Part shown: piece after piece, positions 18,765 through 28,291 of the stretch | How positions within the stretch are numbered: position 1 is the first letter of the stretch | Layout: every line of letters starts with the position of its first letter | Assembly (NCBI GenBank): GCA_938015435.1 | Contig: CALLPN010000018.1 | Coordinates: 124,001-188,000, forward strand | Reading direction: 5' to 3' | Source: an uncultured Saprospiraceae bacterium | GTDB lineage: Bacteria > Bacteroidota > Bacteroidia > Chitinophagales > Saprospiraceae | DNA length: 64,000 nt | Made by a program: the position numbers and the translations under genes | The notes under the pieces: generated by a model | Databases searched by the model: none | Seen by the model: only the letters and a program-made list of their open reading frames with translations | Told to the model about the DNA's origin: nothing

Positions 18765-21700
18765 ACTGAACCGCTACCTTTTCAAACACTTTCTGACCCG
18801 TGTCATTATCAACAATTACAAATAAATAAATACCCGGCGCTAAAGGCTCCACATCAAAACTAGTAACATTAACCAAGCTCGAAACTAGCGTTCCATTTAA
18901 ACTATATACTTCAACTTTATAATTTACTAATCCATCTACAATCACATTAACTATATCTGATGCTGGATTAGGAAAGATATTAATAGTTGAATTACCAATC
19001 TCATGAATACTCGTTACCAAATCTACGCCATCACAATTTTCATCGATACCATTATTAGGAATGTCTTCCGCACCTGAGTTAATTGTAGAATCATTATCAT
19101 TACAATCATCCGCCAATACATAACCATCTTGATCGAGATCATCATCTAAAGTTTCAGGATTACAATCATCATCTAGACCATTATATATTTCTTCTACGCT
19201 ATTGGGATGTATACTTGCATTAGCATCATCACAATCGTCTGCTAAGACAAATCCATCTTGATCTAGATCGTCGTCTAATGTCGCAGGATTACAATCATCA
19301 TCTATTCCATTGTAAGCTTCTTCTACTCCATTAGGGTGGATACTTGCATCATTATCATTACAATCATCAGCCAAAACGTAGCCATCTTGATCCAGATCAT
19401 CGTCTAAAGTAGCGGGATTGCAATCATCATCTATTCCATTGTAAGTAATTTCAGTTTGTCCTGTGTTGACATTAGCATTATTGTCATCACAATCGTCCGC
19501 CAAGACAAAACCATCTTGATCCAAATCATTATCCAAAGTAGATGAGTTACAATCGTCATCTATTCCATTGTACGTAATTTCACTTTGTCCTGTATTAACA
19601 TTGGCATTATTATCATCACAATCATCTGCTAAGACAAAACCATCTTGATCTAAATCATCATCCAAAGTATCAGGATTGCAATCGTCATCTACCCCATTGT
19701 AAACAATTTCAGATTGACTTATATTCACTGCAGGATTATTATCATCACAATCATCTGCTAAAACGAAACCGTCCTGATCCAAGTCATCATCCAATGTATT
19801 AGGATCACAATCATCGTCGATTCCATTGTATACAGTTTCATCCATTCCAGGATTTATAAGCGCATTATCATCATCGCAGTCTTCGCTATCAATAAAACCA
19901 TCCTGATCCATATCTGTAGCACAAGATTCTATAAAGCCTCTAAACTTTGCTCCTTCTTTGGCTCTAAAACCATCGGTAAGAGTAATTTTATTTCCTGCTT
20001 TATATGTAATATCAGCTTGTTGAAAGATCTCGGATGATGAATTGATCCAATCTTGAGCCGCAAAACAATTTTGTACATTTTGAGTAATACTCAAGTCTAA
20101 AGATTGGTTTTCTGGACAGGCCGCTTCCACTGACACTACCACTACATCAGCAGTCGTACAACCATTATTATCTGAAATGGTATAAGCATAATTTCCAGCA
20201 CTTAGATTATTTAAATTGGCTTGATTATCTCCACTTTGCCATTGAAAAGAATAAGGTGGCACACCGCCATCAGGCACCAAAGATATCATTCCGTCAGATG
20301 CCGTTTGACTCGATGCATTTACCACTGTATTTTGCGTCGTCAGTCCTGATGGTTCCTCTATAATAAATAATACATCAAATGTACAACCCTCAGAATTTGT
20401 TAGTGTTACACTATAAGATCCACTGCTCATTCCTGTTGATTCATTAGAAGTATTTCCATTAGACCAATCATAGGTAACACCCTCATTGGAAGAAGTAATA
20501 TATGCGGAACCATCCGAATCTCCATTACATGAAGTTCTATTAGTACTCAGAAAATAGAATACTTCACACTCTCCCTTTGTATCACAGGATACTGTTCCTT
20601 TATTGAGCTGTACACAACCTTTGTCATCGGTAACCTTTACCACATAAGAACTTCCATTATCTAAAATGTCGCCATGTTGATTTCCCTGAACGACAACATT
20701 ACCTTCTCCTCCCTTTACATCTAATTCCAAAGAGGCTTCATCTATACTTAAACAGAAAGGTGTGACATCGAGACTCAACGGAATAAAATTTCCTCCTTGA
20801 TTCATATCTAATAACTCCAAACAACCCGAACCGGAATAATATCCAAAACTTGTAGACTTGGACATAATCTGCAAGTAATATTTTTTGCCAGATTGAAGAT
20901 TTTCAATCGTGACATACCCTTCGCAACTCTGTGGATTGCTTTGACAGTAAACACTATTAAGGCTATCACACTCTCCTTCATATAAAGCTATAGAATGCAA
21001 AAAATTCGCCTCTGTTCTAATCTTAACACCATTAGAGGGTGGAGCAATAAAGGAATACCAAATATCAGCCTCTGGGCCAAACTCACAATCCGGCCGAATA
21101 CCACTAAACGTAATCTGTTCATTAGAAAAAGGAATACAAGGACTATTGAGTGTAATCATACTATTAGTAAAACAATCAGTATTGGGTACTGACATAGATG
21201 TCCCTAAAACCAAGGTAGCTTTCCCTTCGATTGTAGAAAAATTACCTGCCACTTGAATCAAATAAGATTCACCGACAACCAAGCTATCCAAAAATAAACT
21301 ACCAGACCCACTTGAATATAATTCAACTGGATCATCACAACTCCCTCCGTACACCGTTATTACATTCGAAAAATCTCCTTTAAGGTCCAAATTCATTTCA
21401 TTATTAGTCGCTATAAATGTAAACCATACATCCGACCTGGATCTGAGTTCTTCCTTCGGCAATAATGCACCTGAAGTAGAATAGATATTAGAAATATTTA
21501 TTCCATCAGGATTCACTACCACTGATACCGCGTTTTCACAAAAGTCATTTCCTGGTGTATCTGGTATACTTTCAGCCCAATTAAGACCTATGCAAAACCC
21601 GCCATTTCTAAGGCCAAATTCATCCTTAACATTACTTAATTTGATATAATAGGTCGTACCATTCGAAACCTCGAAATACACTTCCTCTCCTTTAAAACCA

Positions 21701-22020
21701 TATTCGTCATTATTATAACAATTTACTAAATTAGTATTGGTACAACTTCCTGTATAAATAGAAATTGCATCATTGAATTCCGCATCAGTCATTAAGAATA
21801 CCACACCCGAATTATTAGCTGTAAAAACATACCAAAGACTCTGGACCAAAGAATCTGCACATTCTCCTTGTGTCGCAGACAAATTGATCATCATCTCTCC
21901 AGCGATACAATCTCCAACAATAAAATTTGACGCATTACTACAATCAATATTACTCTGCGCATTTACGCAATAAGAAAAAAGAATTGTGAGTTGAATTAAA
22001 ATGTATTTAAGTTGCTTCAT
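18763..22020 (-). CDS. T9SS-sorted surface protein with PPC-like, SprB-like, coat-hanger and seven MopE-type calcium-binding repeats
   Basis: A 1085-residue secreted protein with signal peptide MKQLKYILIQLTILFSYCVN followed by AQ. Residues ~25-410 hold three PPC/CUB-like units (DAISIYTGSC, GEEVYFEVSNGTTYYIKLS). At ~490-640 are SprB-like repeats (GVTYDWSNGNTSNESTG, DGGVPPYSFQW). Residues ~647-700 match the three-coat-hanger-stack domain (ITYKAGNKITLTDGFRAKEG). At ~702-1000 are seven 43-residue MopE-like repeats of the form DLDQDGFVLADDCDDxN ... YNGIDDDCNPxTLD, Asp-rich and probably calcium-binding, with two Cys each. A type A sorting domain ends the protein (FPNPASDIVNV, then APGIYLFVIV). It is the last gene of the leftward cassette, 31 bases after DUF1501. 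Confidence 0.9.
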   Translation of the reverse strand: MKQLKYILIQLTILFSYCVNAQSNIDCSNASNFIVGDCIAGEMMINLSATQGECADSLVQSLWYVFTANNSGVVFLMTDAEFNDAISIYTGSCTNTNLVNCYNNDEYGFKGEEVYFEVSNGTTYYIKLSNVKDEFGLRNGGFCIGLNWAESIPDTPGNDFCENAVSVVVNPDGINISNIYSTSGALLPKEELRSRSDVWFTFIATNNEMNLDLKGDFSNVITVYGGSCDDPVELYSSGSGSLFLDSLVVGESYLIQVAGNFSTIEGKATLVLGTSMSVPNTDCFTNSMITLNSPCIPFSNEQITFSGIRPDCEFGPEADIWYSFIAPPSNGVKIRTEANFLHSIALYEGECDSLNSVYCQSNPQSCEGYVTIENLQSGKKYYLQIMSKSTSFGYYSGSGCLELLDMNQGGNFIPLSLDVTPFCLSIDEASLELDVKGGEGNVVVQGNQHGDILDNGSSYVVKVTDDKGCVQLNKGTVSCDTKGECEVFYFLSTNRTSCNGDSDGSAYITSSNEGVTYDWSNGNTSNESTGMSSGSYSVTLTNSEGCTFDVLFIIEEPSGLTTQNTVVNASSQTASDGMISLVPDGGVPPYSFQWQSGDNQANLNNLSAGNYAYTISDNNGCTTADVVVVSVEAACPENQSLDLSITQNVQNCFAAQDWINSSSEIFQQADITYKAGNKITLTDGFRAKEGAKFRGFIESCATDMDQDGFIDSEDCDDDNALINPGMDETVYNGIDDDCDPNTLDDDLDQDGFVLADDCDDNNPAVNISQSEIVYNGVDDDCNPDTLDDDLDQDGFVLADDCDDNNANVNTGQSEITYNGIDDDCNSSTLDNDLDQDGFVLADDCDDNNANVNTGQTEITYNGIDDDCNPATLDDDLDQDGYVLADDCNDNDASIHPNGVEEAYNGIDDDCNPATLDDDLDQDGFVLADDCDDANASIHPNSVEEIYNGLDDDCNPETLDDDLDQDGYVLADDCNDNDSTINSGAEDIPNNGIDENCDGVDLVTSIHEIGNSTINIFPNPASDIVNVIVDGLVNYKVEVYSLNGTLVSSLVNVTSFDVEPLAPGIYLFVIVDNDTGQKVFEKVAVQ
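19024..19909 (-). repeat. Tandem 129-bp coding repeats (MopE-type, seven units)
   Basis: Seven tandem units of about 129 bp encode DLDQDGFVLADDCDDNN-type modules inside the 1085-residue T9SS protein. Units 3 and 4 are nearly identical in protein; the outer units are more diverged. Repeat number could vary between strains by recombination. Confidence 0.9.
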
Positions 22021-22051
22021 GACCTATCTTCTTTGTAAATAATCAAATACC

Positions 22052-23713
22052 CTATTTTATGATCAAGGGCTTTTGGTACTCTTTGCCACCGGCATCCAAT
22101 TGGTAGATATATTCACCACTTGACAATAGGCATTCTTCTGTATTGAAAGTAAAAACATGGCTTCCTGCTGTCTTAGTCTCCTTAAAGAAAATCGTAAGCT
22201 CTTGACCCGACTTATCCATTAATCTTAATTGTACAACACCCTCATTAGGAATGGCATACTTAATCGACACTTCATGAGGATCGTCACCAGCATGGTGGCC
22301 AAGAAGTACAGCTTTGTCAAATAGTGATTCATTGATGCATGGATCCGTAATTAACCCATCTATTCGTGGATAGTTATCGCCTAAAATGTAATTGACTAAT
22401 AATGGAGGAATACATAACCACTGTTCAAATAATGTCGCAAAAATGGATCTAAAATCCAATGGTTTATCCTGACTCTCAAAAGTAACTCTGTTAAATTCTA
22501 CTTTCGAAAGGTCTGTAGGATCATTATAAAATCCACCATTAATGCCACCTCCGAAAATCATTACAGGAGCAAGATTACCATGATCTGTACCTAAAGATGT
22601 ATTCTCAATTATAGTTCTACCAAATTCAGAAAACACAACCAGAGTAACTTTATCATCTAGATTACATTCTTTCAAATCGTCAAAAAATGCGGTTACATTA
22701 GTAGCAACTTCACCTACCAGGGCCGTTTGACTTCCGCTTTGAGCACTATGAGTATCATAACCTTTTCCATAGGCTGAATATACCTTAGTACCCAAGTTTC
22801 CTTTAATTAATCTTGCAATAATCGATAACTGAGATTGCAAACTTGTTCTATTTACATTAGTTTCAGCATAATTTGAAGAGCCACAATTCTGCCCTCTATT
22901 GGCCGCTTCAAATATACTTTTGGAATACCTATTAGAGTTATTGGCAATTTCTCTAACAAATGAATTACTGTCACCCTGAGGGCAATCATCTAAATGATCT
23001 GTGGAATAGAGTTTTCCATCTTTCGCGATATTATAAAAAGACTCTGGAGAACCAAAGATCAGACCCATTGTTTCATCCTGCCCATTAAAAATATGATTAG
23101 AAAAATTCCCCACTTGAATAGCGGGTGGAATCACTGGTGGCGCAGTTGAAAACGCTGGAAATTCAGTTTCCATTTGCCTACCTACCACACCACTCTTAAA
23201 TCTATCATCAAAGGCTGAATCAGCTCCAGTTTGCCAAATTTGTGTTGAAATAAAATGTGATAAATTCTGATTGGGATATCCCACATTGTGTAATATTGCC
23301 ATATCATTATTGTTCCACATATCCATAGCTGCACTCATGGAATTAGGTAATGCAAAATCACTAGATCCAAAATTATTCAACGTAGTATTACTAGAATAAT
23401 TATGAGCTGCATTACCCAAAACTCGTTTTAGGATAGGTCGATATTCCTCATACACTGAACGCCCTACATTGTCAGATATCGGCACTACCGTATTGAGGCC
23501 ATCATTGCCTCCAAACAAATTTAAGAATACAATTACTCTATCCGTATCTGCTTGATTTACCGCATTTAAAATACTTGATGAAGCGACACTTTGAACAACC
23601 GAATTACCTAGAAGTAAACTAGACATAGACGCTAAACCTCCTGTCATAAGAAACTGCCTCCGAGACCAAGATCTATGTTCTTTACTGTGAAAATTAGAAT
23701 CTTTATTCGACAT
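22052..23713 (-). CDS. DUF1501-family protein with Tat-like signal and C-terminal beta domain (cassette 2)
   Basis: A 553-residue paralogue of the DUF1501 protein at 15569. The twin-arginine motif WSRRQFLMTGG is at residues 16-26. Family signatures: VFLNLFGGNDGLNTVVPI, YGKGYDTHSAQSG and FSEFGRTIIENTSLGTDHG followed by APVMIFGGG. Residues ~470-553 are the same kind of added beta domain (VSIKYAIPNEGVVQLRLMD, then LLSSGEYIYQLDAGGKEYQK). Relative to cassette 1 the core residues are kept but overall identity is moderate, so the duplication is old. The DUF1800 gene ends one base upstream and the T9SS cargo gene starts 31 bases downstream, a tight operon. Confidence 0.88.
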   Translation of the reverse strand: MSNKDSNFHSKEHRSWSRRQFLMTGGLASMSSLLLGNSVVQSVASSSILNAVNQADTDRVIVFLNLFGGNDGLNTVVPISDNVGRSVYEEYRPILKRVLGNAAHNYSSNTTLNNFGSSDFALPNSMSAAMDMWNNNDMAILHNVGYPNQNLSHFISTQIWQTGADSAFDDRFKSGVVGRQMETEFPAFSTAPPVIPPAIQVGNFSNHIFNGQDETMGLIFGSPESFYNIAKDGKLYSTDHLDDCPQGDSNSFVREIANNSNRYSKSIFEAANRGQNCGSSNYAETNVNRTSLQSQLSIIARLIKGNLGTKVYSAYGKGYDTHSAQSGSQTALVGEVATNVTAFFDDLKECNLDDKVTLVVFSEFGRTIIENTSLGTDHGNLAPVMIFGGGINGGFYNDPTDLSKVEFNRVTFESQDKPLDFRSIFATLFEQWLCIPPLLVNYILGDNYPRIDGLITDPCINESLFDKAVLLGHHAGDDPHEVSIKYAIPNEGVVQLRLMDKSGQELTIFFKETKTAGSHVFTFNTEECLLSSGEYIYQLDAGGKEYQKPLIIK

Positions 23714-23714
23714 A

Positions 23715-25415
23715 TTAATTGAGTTGATATTCTGGTAATTTGGTTAGGTATAAAAGCAAATTTAAGACTTGAATAGGAACGCTTGAGTACGGAAATTCTT
23801 CGTCATAATCAAGATTCCAAATCTCGCCATTGAAATAATTTTCTGGTATATCTCCTTTAAATACTTCTACTGCCGCTGCCATCTCACTCTCATCTAAATC
23901 TACCATAATGAAGTGCTGAGCAATCGCTTTCACTACAGCATCAACATTATTAAAATCAGAGGAACTTGTCGCAAACTGAGTCAGGTCTTTTGCCATTTGT
24001 CTAAACTTTTCAAATGTCCTTTCTGGAAATGGAAAAACCGAACCTGGCTTCATAATATTTTTGTAGAACTCAATTTTATAGTAAATAACACTCCATCTTT
24101 TAGTCATTGTATTTTCTGAAAGCCAACTCTTACCGCCAGGCCAGCCTGCTACATTTACTGGACTGAATAGTTGTTGACCTAATTTAGATAGGCAATCATG
24201 ATGCATCTGAGGTATCTGGAATTGAAAAAATGAAATATGAGGTTCTCCACTATTTTCTTTAAAGTAATCCTCATCAATTTTCAAATTGCCTTGTCTAAGA
24301 AAACCAAAAAGAAATTCGAATGGACTTTTAATTCCAGCGCCAATTAAGTCTGCTTCAAAAAAATGCTCACTTTTAAAAATTTGCCTGAGCACTGATTCTA
24401 TGTTCCAATCATTATTCTTAAACGTATTGGCTAATTGTTCTATGACCGCCTCGTTTGGCTCATGATAAACAAAGAACTTATACAATTTCCTACAAATAAA
24501 ATCAGCTATTTCATCCTTCTTCTCCTTAAAAATAACTTCATGATGCAACCATAAATATTCTTGAAAAGCATCTTCTTTAGTTTCACCATCAGGCTTGAAC
24601 GATTTATTGAAAACCGTCTTTTCTTCCCAGTCGTGATGTGGTGGATAAAAAATATGCGCATTAAACGTAAATGGATACCATCTACCCGGATTGTCTGGGT
24701 ACCCAGAATTCGCATTATCTGCCCAAGGCAAAAACTCTGCCTTCCAACCAGTCATGATTCTAGCTATTTCTTCGACATCATTCTGCTCGTAATTATCTGG
24801 CCCTACGGTAAACAACTCCAATAATTCTCTTGCATAGTTTTCATTAGGTGCTGCTGCAGTACTTCTATTGCCATTAAGATACCCAAGCATAGCAGGAGTA
24901 AGACCTATAGCCTTAGTCATTTCTAGAAAATCACCAAATGCATGAGTATGAATATGTGTCAAATAATAATAGAGAAATCCTGATGGATATTGAGCTAAAT
25001 TAGTAGCCTCTATCACAAAATGATTTGTCCAAAACAATAGCAGTTTATATCGTAAACTATTGTTTTCTATCGCATTGATAAAATAGTGAGATACCATCGG
25101 CCCACTATTCAAAGAGTTAGGCCAAATCCTAATAGAATTACCCTCATCATCTTCCCCATCATACGAAAACTGCCAAGGATCATGCTCAGGATCTCCAAAT
25201 GGGTAATCGCTTTTAGTCGGTACAGGCTCTTGCAAAGATGCATCTATAAGAGCGTCTACTGCTTCTTCGGGTGTCATACTAAGTGCCCATTGGATATCAG
25301 GTAGTGAGGCTCCGATTCCCATCTTATTAAATAGATGTTGAGCTCTCCTAAGATCCCATGGTTTACTTAGACTTGGCACATAAACCTCTAAAGATGTGTT
25401 TAGACAATCATTCAT
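23715..25415 (-). CDS. DUF1800-family protein (cassette 2)
   Basis: A 566-residue DUF1800 protein, about 80 residues longer than its paralogue at 14099. Signatures are NENYARELLELFTVGPDNYE, EIARIMTGWKAEF, KSPFEFLFGFLRQG and SPVNVAGWPGGKSWLSENT, with the terminal LPEYQLN matching IPEYQLS of copy 1. The extra length is mostly in the region after MTGWKAEF (residues ~220-290, rich in aromatic residues and His) and in an early insertion. No signal peptide is seen. It lies 9 bases after the coiled-coil GIGT-repeat protein and 1 base before DUF1501, so translation is probably coupled. Function unknown. Confidence 0.88.
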   Translation of the reverse strand: MNDCLNTSLEVYVPSLSKPWDLRRAQHLFNKMGIGASLPDIQWALSMTPEEAVDALIDASLQEPVPTKSDYPFGDPEHDPWQFSYDGEDDEGNSIRIWPNSLNSGPMVSHYFINAIENNSLRYKLLLFWTNHFVIEATNLAQYPSGFLYYYLTHIHTHAFGDFLEMTKAIGLTPAMLGYLNGNRSTAAAPNENYARELLELFTVGPDNYEQNDVEEIARIMTGWKAEFLPWADNANSGYPDNPGRWYPFTFNAHIFYPPHHDWEEKTVFNKSFKPDGETKEDAFQEYLWLHHEVIFKEKKDEIADFICRKLYKFFVYHEPNEAVIEQLANTFKNNDWNIESVLRQIFKSEHFFEADLIGAGIKSPFEFLFGFLRQGNLKIDEDYFKENSGEPHISFFQFQIPQMHHDCLSKLGQQLFSPVNVAGWPGGKSWLSENTMTKRWSVIYYKIEFYKNIMKPGSVFPFPERTFEKFRQMAKDLTQFATSSSDFNNVDAVVKAIAQHFIMVDLDESEMAAAVEVFKGDIPENYFNGEIWNLDYDEEFPYSSVPIQVLNLLLYLTKLPEYQLN

Positions 25416-25424
25416 AATCTATCC

Positions 25425-26576
25425 TTACTTTAGTAGGTTAAGTTTAGCTTCTAAAACTTCAATCGTCGATGTCAACTTGTTTACTTTATCCTCCATTTCT
25501 ATTAAGTAGATCATCATTTCTTCAATAGTCTTTTGCTGGCGAGTAGTGACATCTGCTACTTCGATATACCCGTCCATCTCTTTTGCAGAATCAAAATTTA
25601 TTAGGTGTCCATTCTCTTTGATAAATAATGCTTGATTTTGTAATGAGGGAACATTATAATTCTTGAGAAACACATAATCACACCACTCGCTTTCTACTAT
25701 TATTTCTTTGGCTCGTATATGTCCGCATACATCCAAAGCCTTTTGAGGATTAGCAGTTCCTATTCCTACTTTACCACCGTCTTCAGCTATAATAACTGAG
25801 TTGTTGTTCGCCTGAAAATTAGGAATTCTAAACATCGTCATCGGACTGCCTACTCTATTAGTCTTAACTAACAAAGCATTTCCCTGAGCATTACTATCTG
25901 TAGTTTCTATCGTTAAACCTCCTGCATTCGCACCAGAATGATCATTGATAATTTGCGCTGCATTATTCTCAAATGATCCTGTCACTTTCAATCCGCTGTA
26001 ATCTTGAATCTGTTCTACATCAAAAGAACCAATTTCCAAAGTAGCTGTAGGTACCGTCGTATTTATCCCTAATTGATGATCATTGAAGATTGAAAAAATA
26101 GGTTCGCCTACACTTGATCCTGTTTGGAATATCGCGTGATTCCCTTGAGAATTTCCTCCTTGCACATATAAAGCTTTATGATTGTAACTCTTGACGTGCA
26201 ATTGAGCTTCTGGAACTATACTAGCACCTGTACCTATACCAAATCTACCATTAGATTCTATTCGTAAGGCATTTACATTACCTGTTATATTCTGTATCCA
26301 AAACGGTCCAGTGGGTGAACTTGAAGAATACAATCTCCATTTGGGGCTATTCGTCCTTTGGATAATCAATGGCTTATCAATCAGGTGTAAGCCATCTTCA
26401 TATTCCTTATTCGCAGCACCTATACCTAAGTTTTTGGTAATGATGGCAGTATTATCAGTAAGCGTAGTGTTACCTTCCATGCGCCAAGTATCGTTTGTCG
26501 TATCCGATTGGGCGAATGTCGATGCACTCAATAATAAGATCACTAGCAGTGTTAAATAACAGATGGTCTTTTTCAT
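25425..26576 (-). CDS. Secreted fibre-like protein with GIGT repeats and C-terminal coiled coil, first gene of cassette 2
   Basis: A 383-residue exported protein. The signal peptide MKKTICYLTLLVILLLSAST runs to about FAQ. The body carries the pattern typical of phage tail-fibre-like secreted proteins of Bacteroidota: GIGTGASIVPEAQLHVKS, LGINTTVPTATLEIGS and KVGIGTANPQKALDVCGHI. The end (residues ~340-383, QKTIEEMMIYLIEMEDKVNK onward) is a heptad-like coiled coil, suggesting a trimer. No S74 peptidase (autocleaving chaperone) motif is evident. As the promoter-proximal gene of the DUF1800-DUF1501-T9SS cargo operon it may be a structural partner of that system; the role is inferred from position only. 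Confidence 0.75.
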   Translation of the reverse strand: MKKTICYLTLLVILLLSASTFAQSDTTNDTWRMEGNTTLTDNTAIITKNLGIGAANKEYEDGLHLIDKPLIIQRTNSPKWRLYSSSSPTGPFWIQNITGNVNALRIESNGRFGIGTGASIVPEAQLHVKSYNHKALYVQGGNSQGNHAIFQTGSSVGEPIFSIFNDHQLGINTTVPTATLEIGSFDVEQIQDYSGLKVTGSFENNAAQIINDHSGANAGGLTIETTDSNAQGNALLVKTNRVGSPMTMFRIPNFQANNNSVIIAEDGGKVGIGTANPQKALDVCGHIRAKEIIVESEWCDYVFLKNYNVPSLQNQALFIKENGHLINFDSAKEMDGYIEVADVTTRQQKTIEEMMIYLIEMEDKVNKLTSTIEVLEAKLNLLK

Positions 26577-26975
26577 GTTCTATAATTTAATTCTAAATGA
26601 TTTTTTGTTGTTTTATAAGAACTACTCAAATGATAAAATGAGCACTTCTGACTTAGATTGAGGTACCAATAGTAACAATCAAGAGCGAGAGCATTTACTT
26701 TTATATATTCGATAAAACCCTCTATTGTATAATTATGTATCGGGCTTGTAATAAAGTAAACACTAAACTCTGAGTATTGACAAATCAATATTTCCTCCAA
26801 TCATATTCCATTAAACTTCAAAGAGATCAAAAGTGTCTTTCGAGTACCAATCTTGGCTGTTATTATCTCATTGGAATTATAATTACAAAACTTATCAAAA
26901 GTTAGACAACTTGGTGAAGCATTAATACTAGCTTGCCGACCACTTAAATTGGAGTGATAAAAACAAAATAGATAT
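26577..26975. other. Divergent intergenic region, no gene seen
   Basis: About 400 AT-rich bases between the leftward cassette 2 operon and the rightward MscS-type gene; promoters for both should lie here. I found no full TTG-N19-TAnnTTTG match. Two short open frames on the minus strand (26573-26800, 26801-27037) have no recognisable content and are judged chance. Confidence 0.5.
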
Positions 26976-28244
26976 ATGCTTGATATTTGTAGAAATTGGA
27001 TTGTAGAACAAGGCTTAAACTTGTCATCAGCAGACATTTTCGCTAGAGTTGCTATTTTATTACTGATTATTTTACTTAGTGTGATCTTTAACTATTTGGC
27101 TAAGCGCTTTATTCTAAAAGGTCTAACCGCTATTGTCAATCGCACCAAGACTAAATGGGATGATGCGATATTACAAAAGAAAGTATTTAATCGATTAGCT
27201 AGATTAGCTCCTGCATTAGTCATTTACCTCTTGATTCACATCCCTTTAGAAGGATATGATTGGGCCATTACTTTGATTACCGGTGCTGCATTGATATACA
27301 TGATCCTTATGGCCATACTCGCGATAGATGCATTACTTAATGCTTCCTTGGATATATACAACACTTATGAAGTATCCAATAGAATTCCGATCAAAGGCTT
27401 TATCCAAGTATTCAAAATCATCATCTACTTTATTTGCTTCATATTCATCATTTCTATCTTAATCAATAAAACACCAATTATCCTCTTTAGTAGTTTGGGT
27501 GCTTTGACTGCGGTGCTGATGTTTATATTCAAAGATCCAATCTTGGGATTTGTAGCTGGTATACAACTATCTGCCAATCAGATGGTATCTAAAGGCGATT
27601 GGATATCTATGCCTAAGTATGGTGCCGATGGTGATATAGTAGACATCGCGTTGACTACCGTCAAAGTTCAAAATTGGGATAAAACAATTACTACCATTCC
27701 GACTTATGCATTGATTACTGAATCATTCAAAAACTGGCGAGGCATGTCTGAGTCAGGAGGAAGAAGAATCAAACGATCCATCAACATTGACATTAATACG
27801 ATTCAATTTTGCAATGAAGAAATGCTCAATCGATTTAATAAAATACAATACATATCAGACTATATCGCCAAAACCAAGACAGAGACACAGACCTATAATC
27901 AAAAGCTACGTATAGATGATTCCAACTTAGTAAATGGTAGAAGGATGACTAATATCGGAACCTTCCGAGCCTATGTGGAAGCCTACCTAAGTAATCAACC
28001 GATGATCAATAAAGAAATGACATTCTTGGTTAGACAACTCGCACCCACCGAACATGGATTACCGATAGAAATATACGTATTTAGCAAAGTACAGGAATGG
28101 GGAGAGTATGAAAGTATCCAGGCCAATATCTTTGATCATATCTTAGCTGTAGTTCCAGAATTTGATTTGAGTGTGTTTCAGGATCCAAGTGGTAGAGATT
28201 TCGGCAATTTAATTAGAACTAATTTAAAATCAGTTCTTGTGTAG
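26976..28244 (+). CDS. MscS-family mechanosensitive ion channel (YbdG/MscM-like)
   Basis: A 422-residue inner membrane channel that would open on membrane tension to release solutes during osmotic downshock. There are about five hydrophobic helices within residues 20-200; the last, ILFSSLGALTAVLMFIFKD near 170-190, is the glycine/alanine-rich pore helix typical of MscS. The beta domain follows with GDWISMPKYGADGDIVDIAL and NWDKTITTIPTYALITESFK, then NWRGMSESGGRRIKRS, a signature of the longer YbdG-like branch. Length agrees with that branch (about 415 residues). Monocistronic, with a bidirectional terminator shortly after. Confidence 0.92.
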   Translation: MLDICRNWIVEQGLNLSSADIFARVAILLLIILLSVIFNYLAKRFILKGLTAIVNRTKTKWDDAILQKKVFNRLARLAPALVIYLLIHIPLEGYDWAITLITGAALIYMILMAILAIDALLNASLDIYNTYEVSNRIPIKGFIQVFKIIIYFICFIFIISILINKTPIILFSSLGALTAVLMFIFKDPILGFVAGIQLSANQMVSKGDWISMPKYGADGDIVDIALTTVKVQNWDKTITTIPTYALITESFKNWRGMSESGGRRIKRSINIDINTIQFCNEEMLNRFNKIQYISDYIAKTKTETQTYNQKLRIDDSNLVNGRRMTNIGTFRAYVEAYLSNQPMINKEMTFLVRQLAPTEHGLPIEIYVFSKVQEWGEYESIQANIFDHILAVVPEFDLSVFQDPSGRDFGNLIRTNLKSVLV

Positions 28245-28291
28245 TAACCAATAAAATACTACTGAAATCTACTAATTAATCCTCAATCACA

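Noticed and set aside
19024..19909. Repetitive DNA considered as CRISPR or a non-coding satellite
   Set aside because: The period is 129 bp and in frame, encoding MopE-type modules within a long open frame.
26573..27037. Two short minus-strand frames before the cassette 2 operon
   Set aside because: One overlaps the signal-peptide start of the 383-residue gene and the other overlaps the MscS gene start; no known motif in either.
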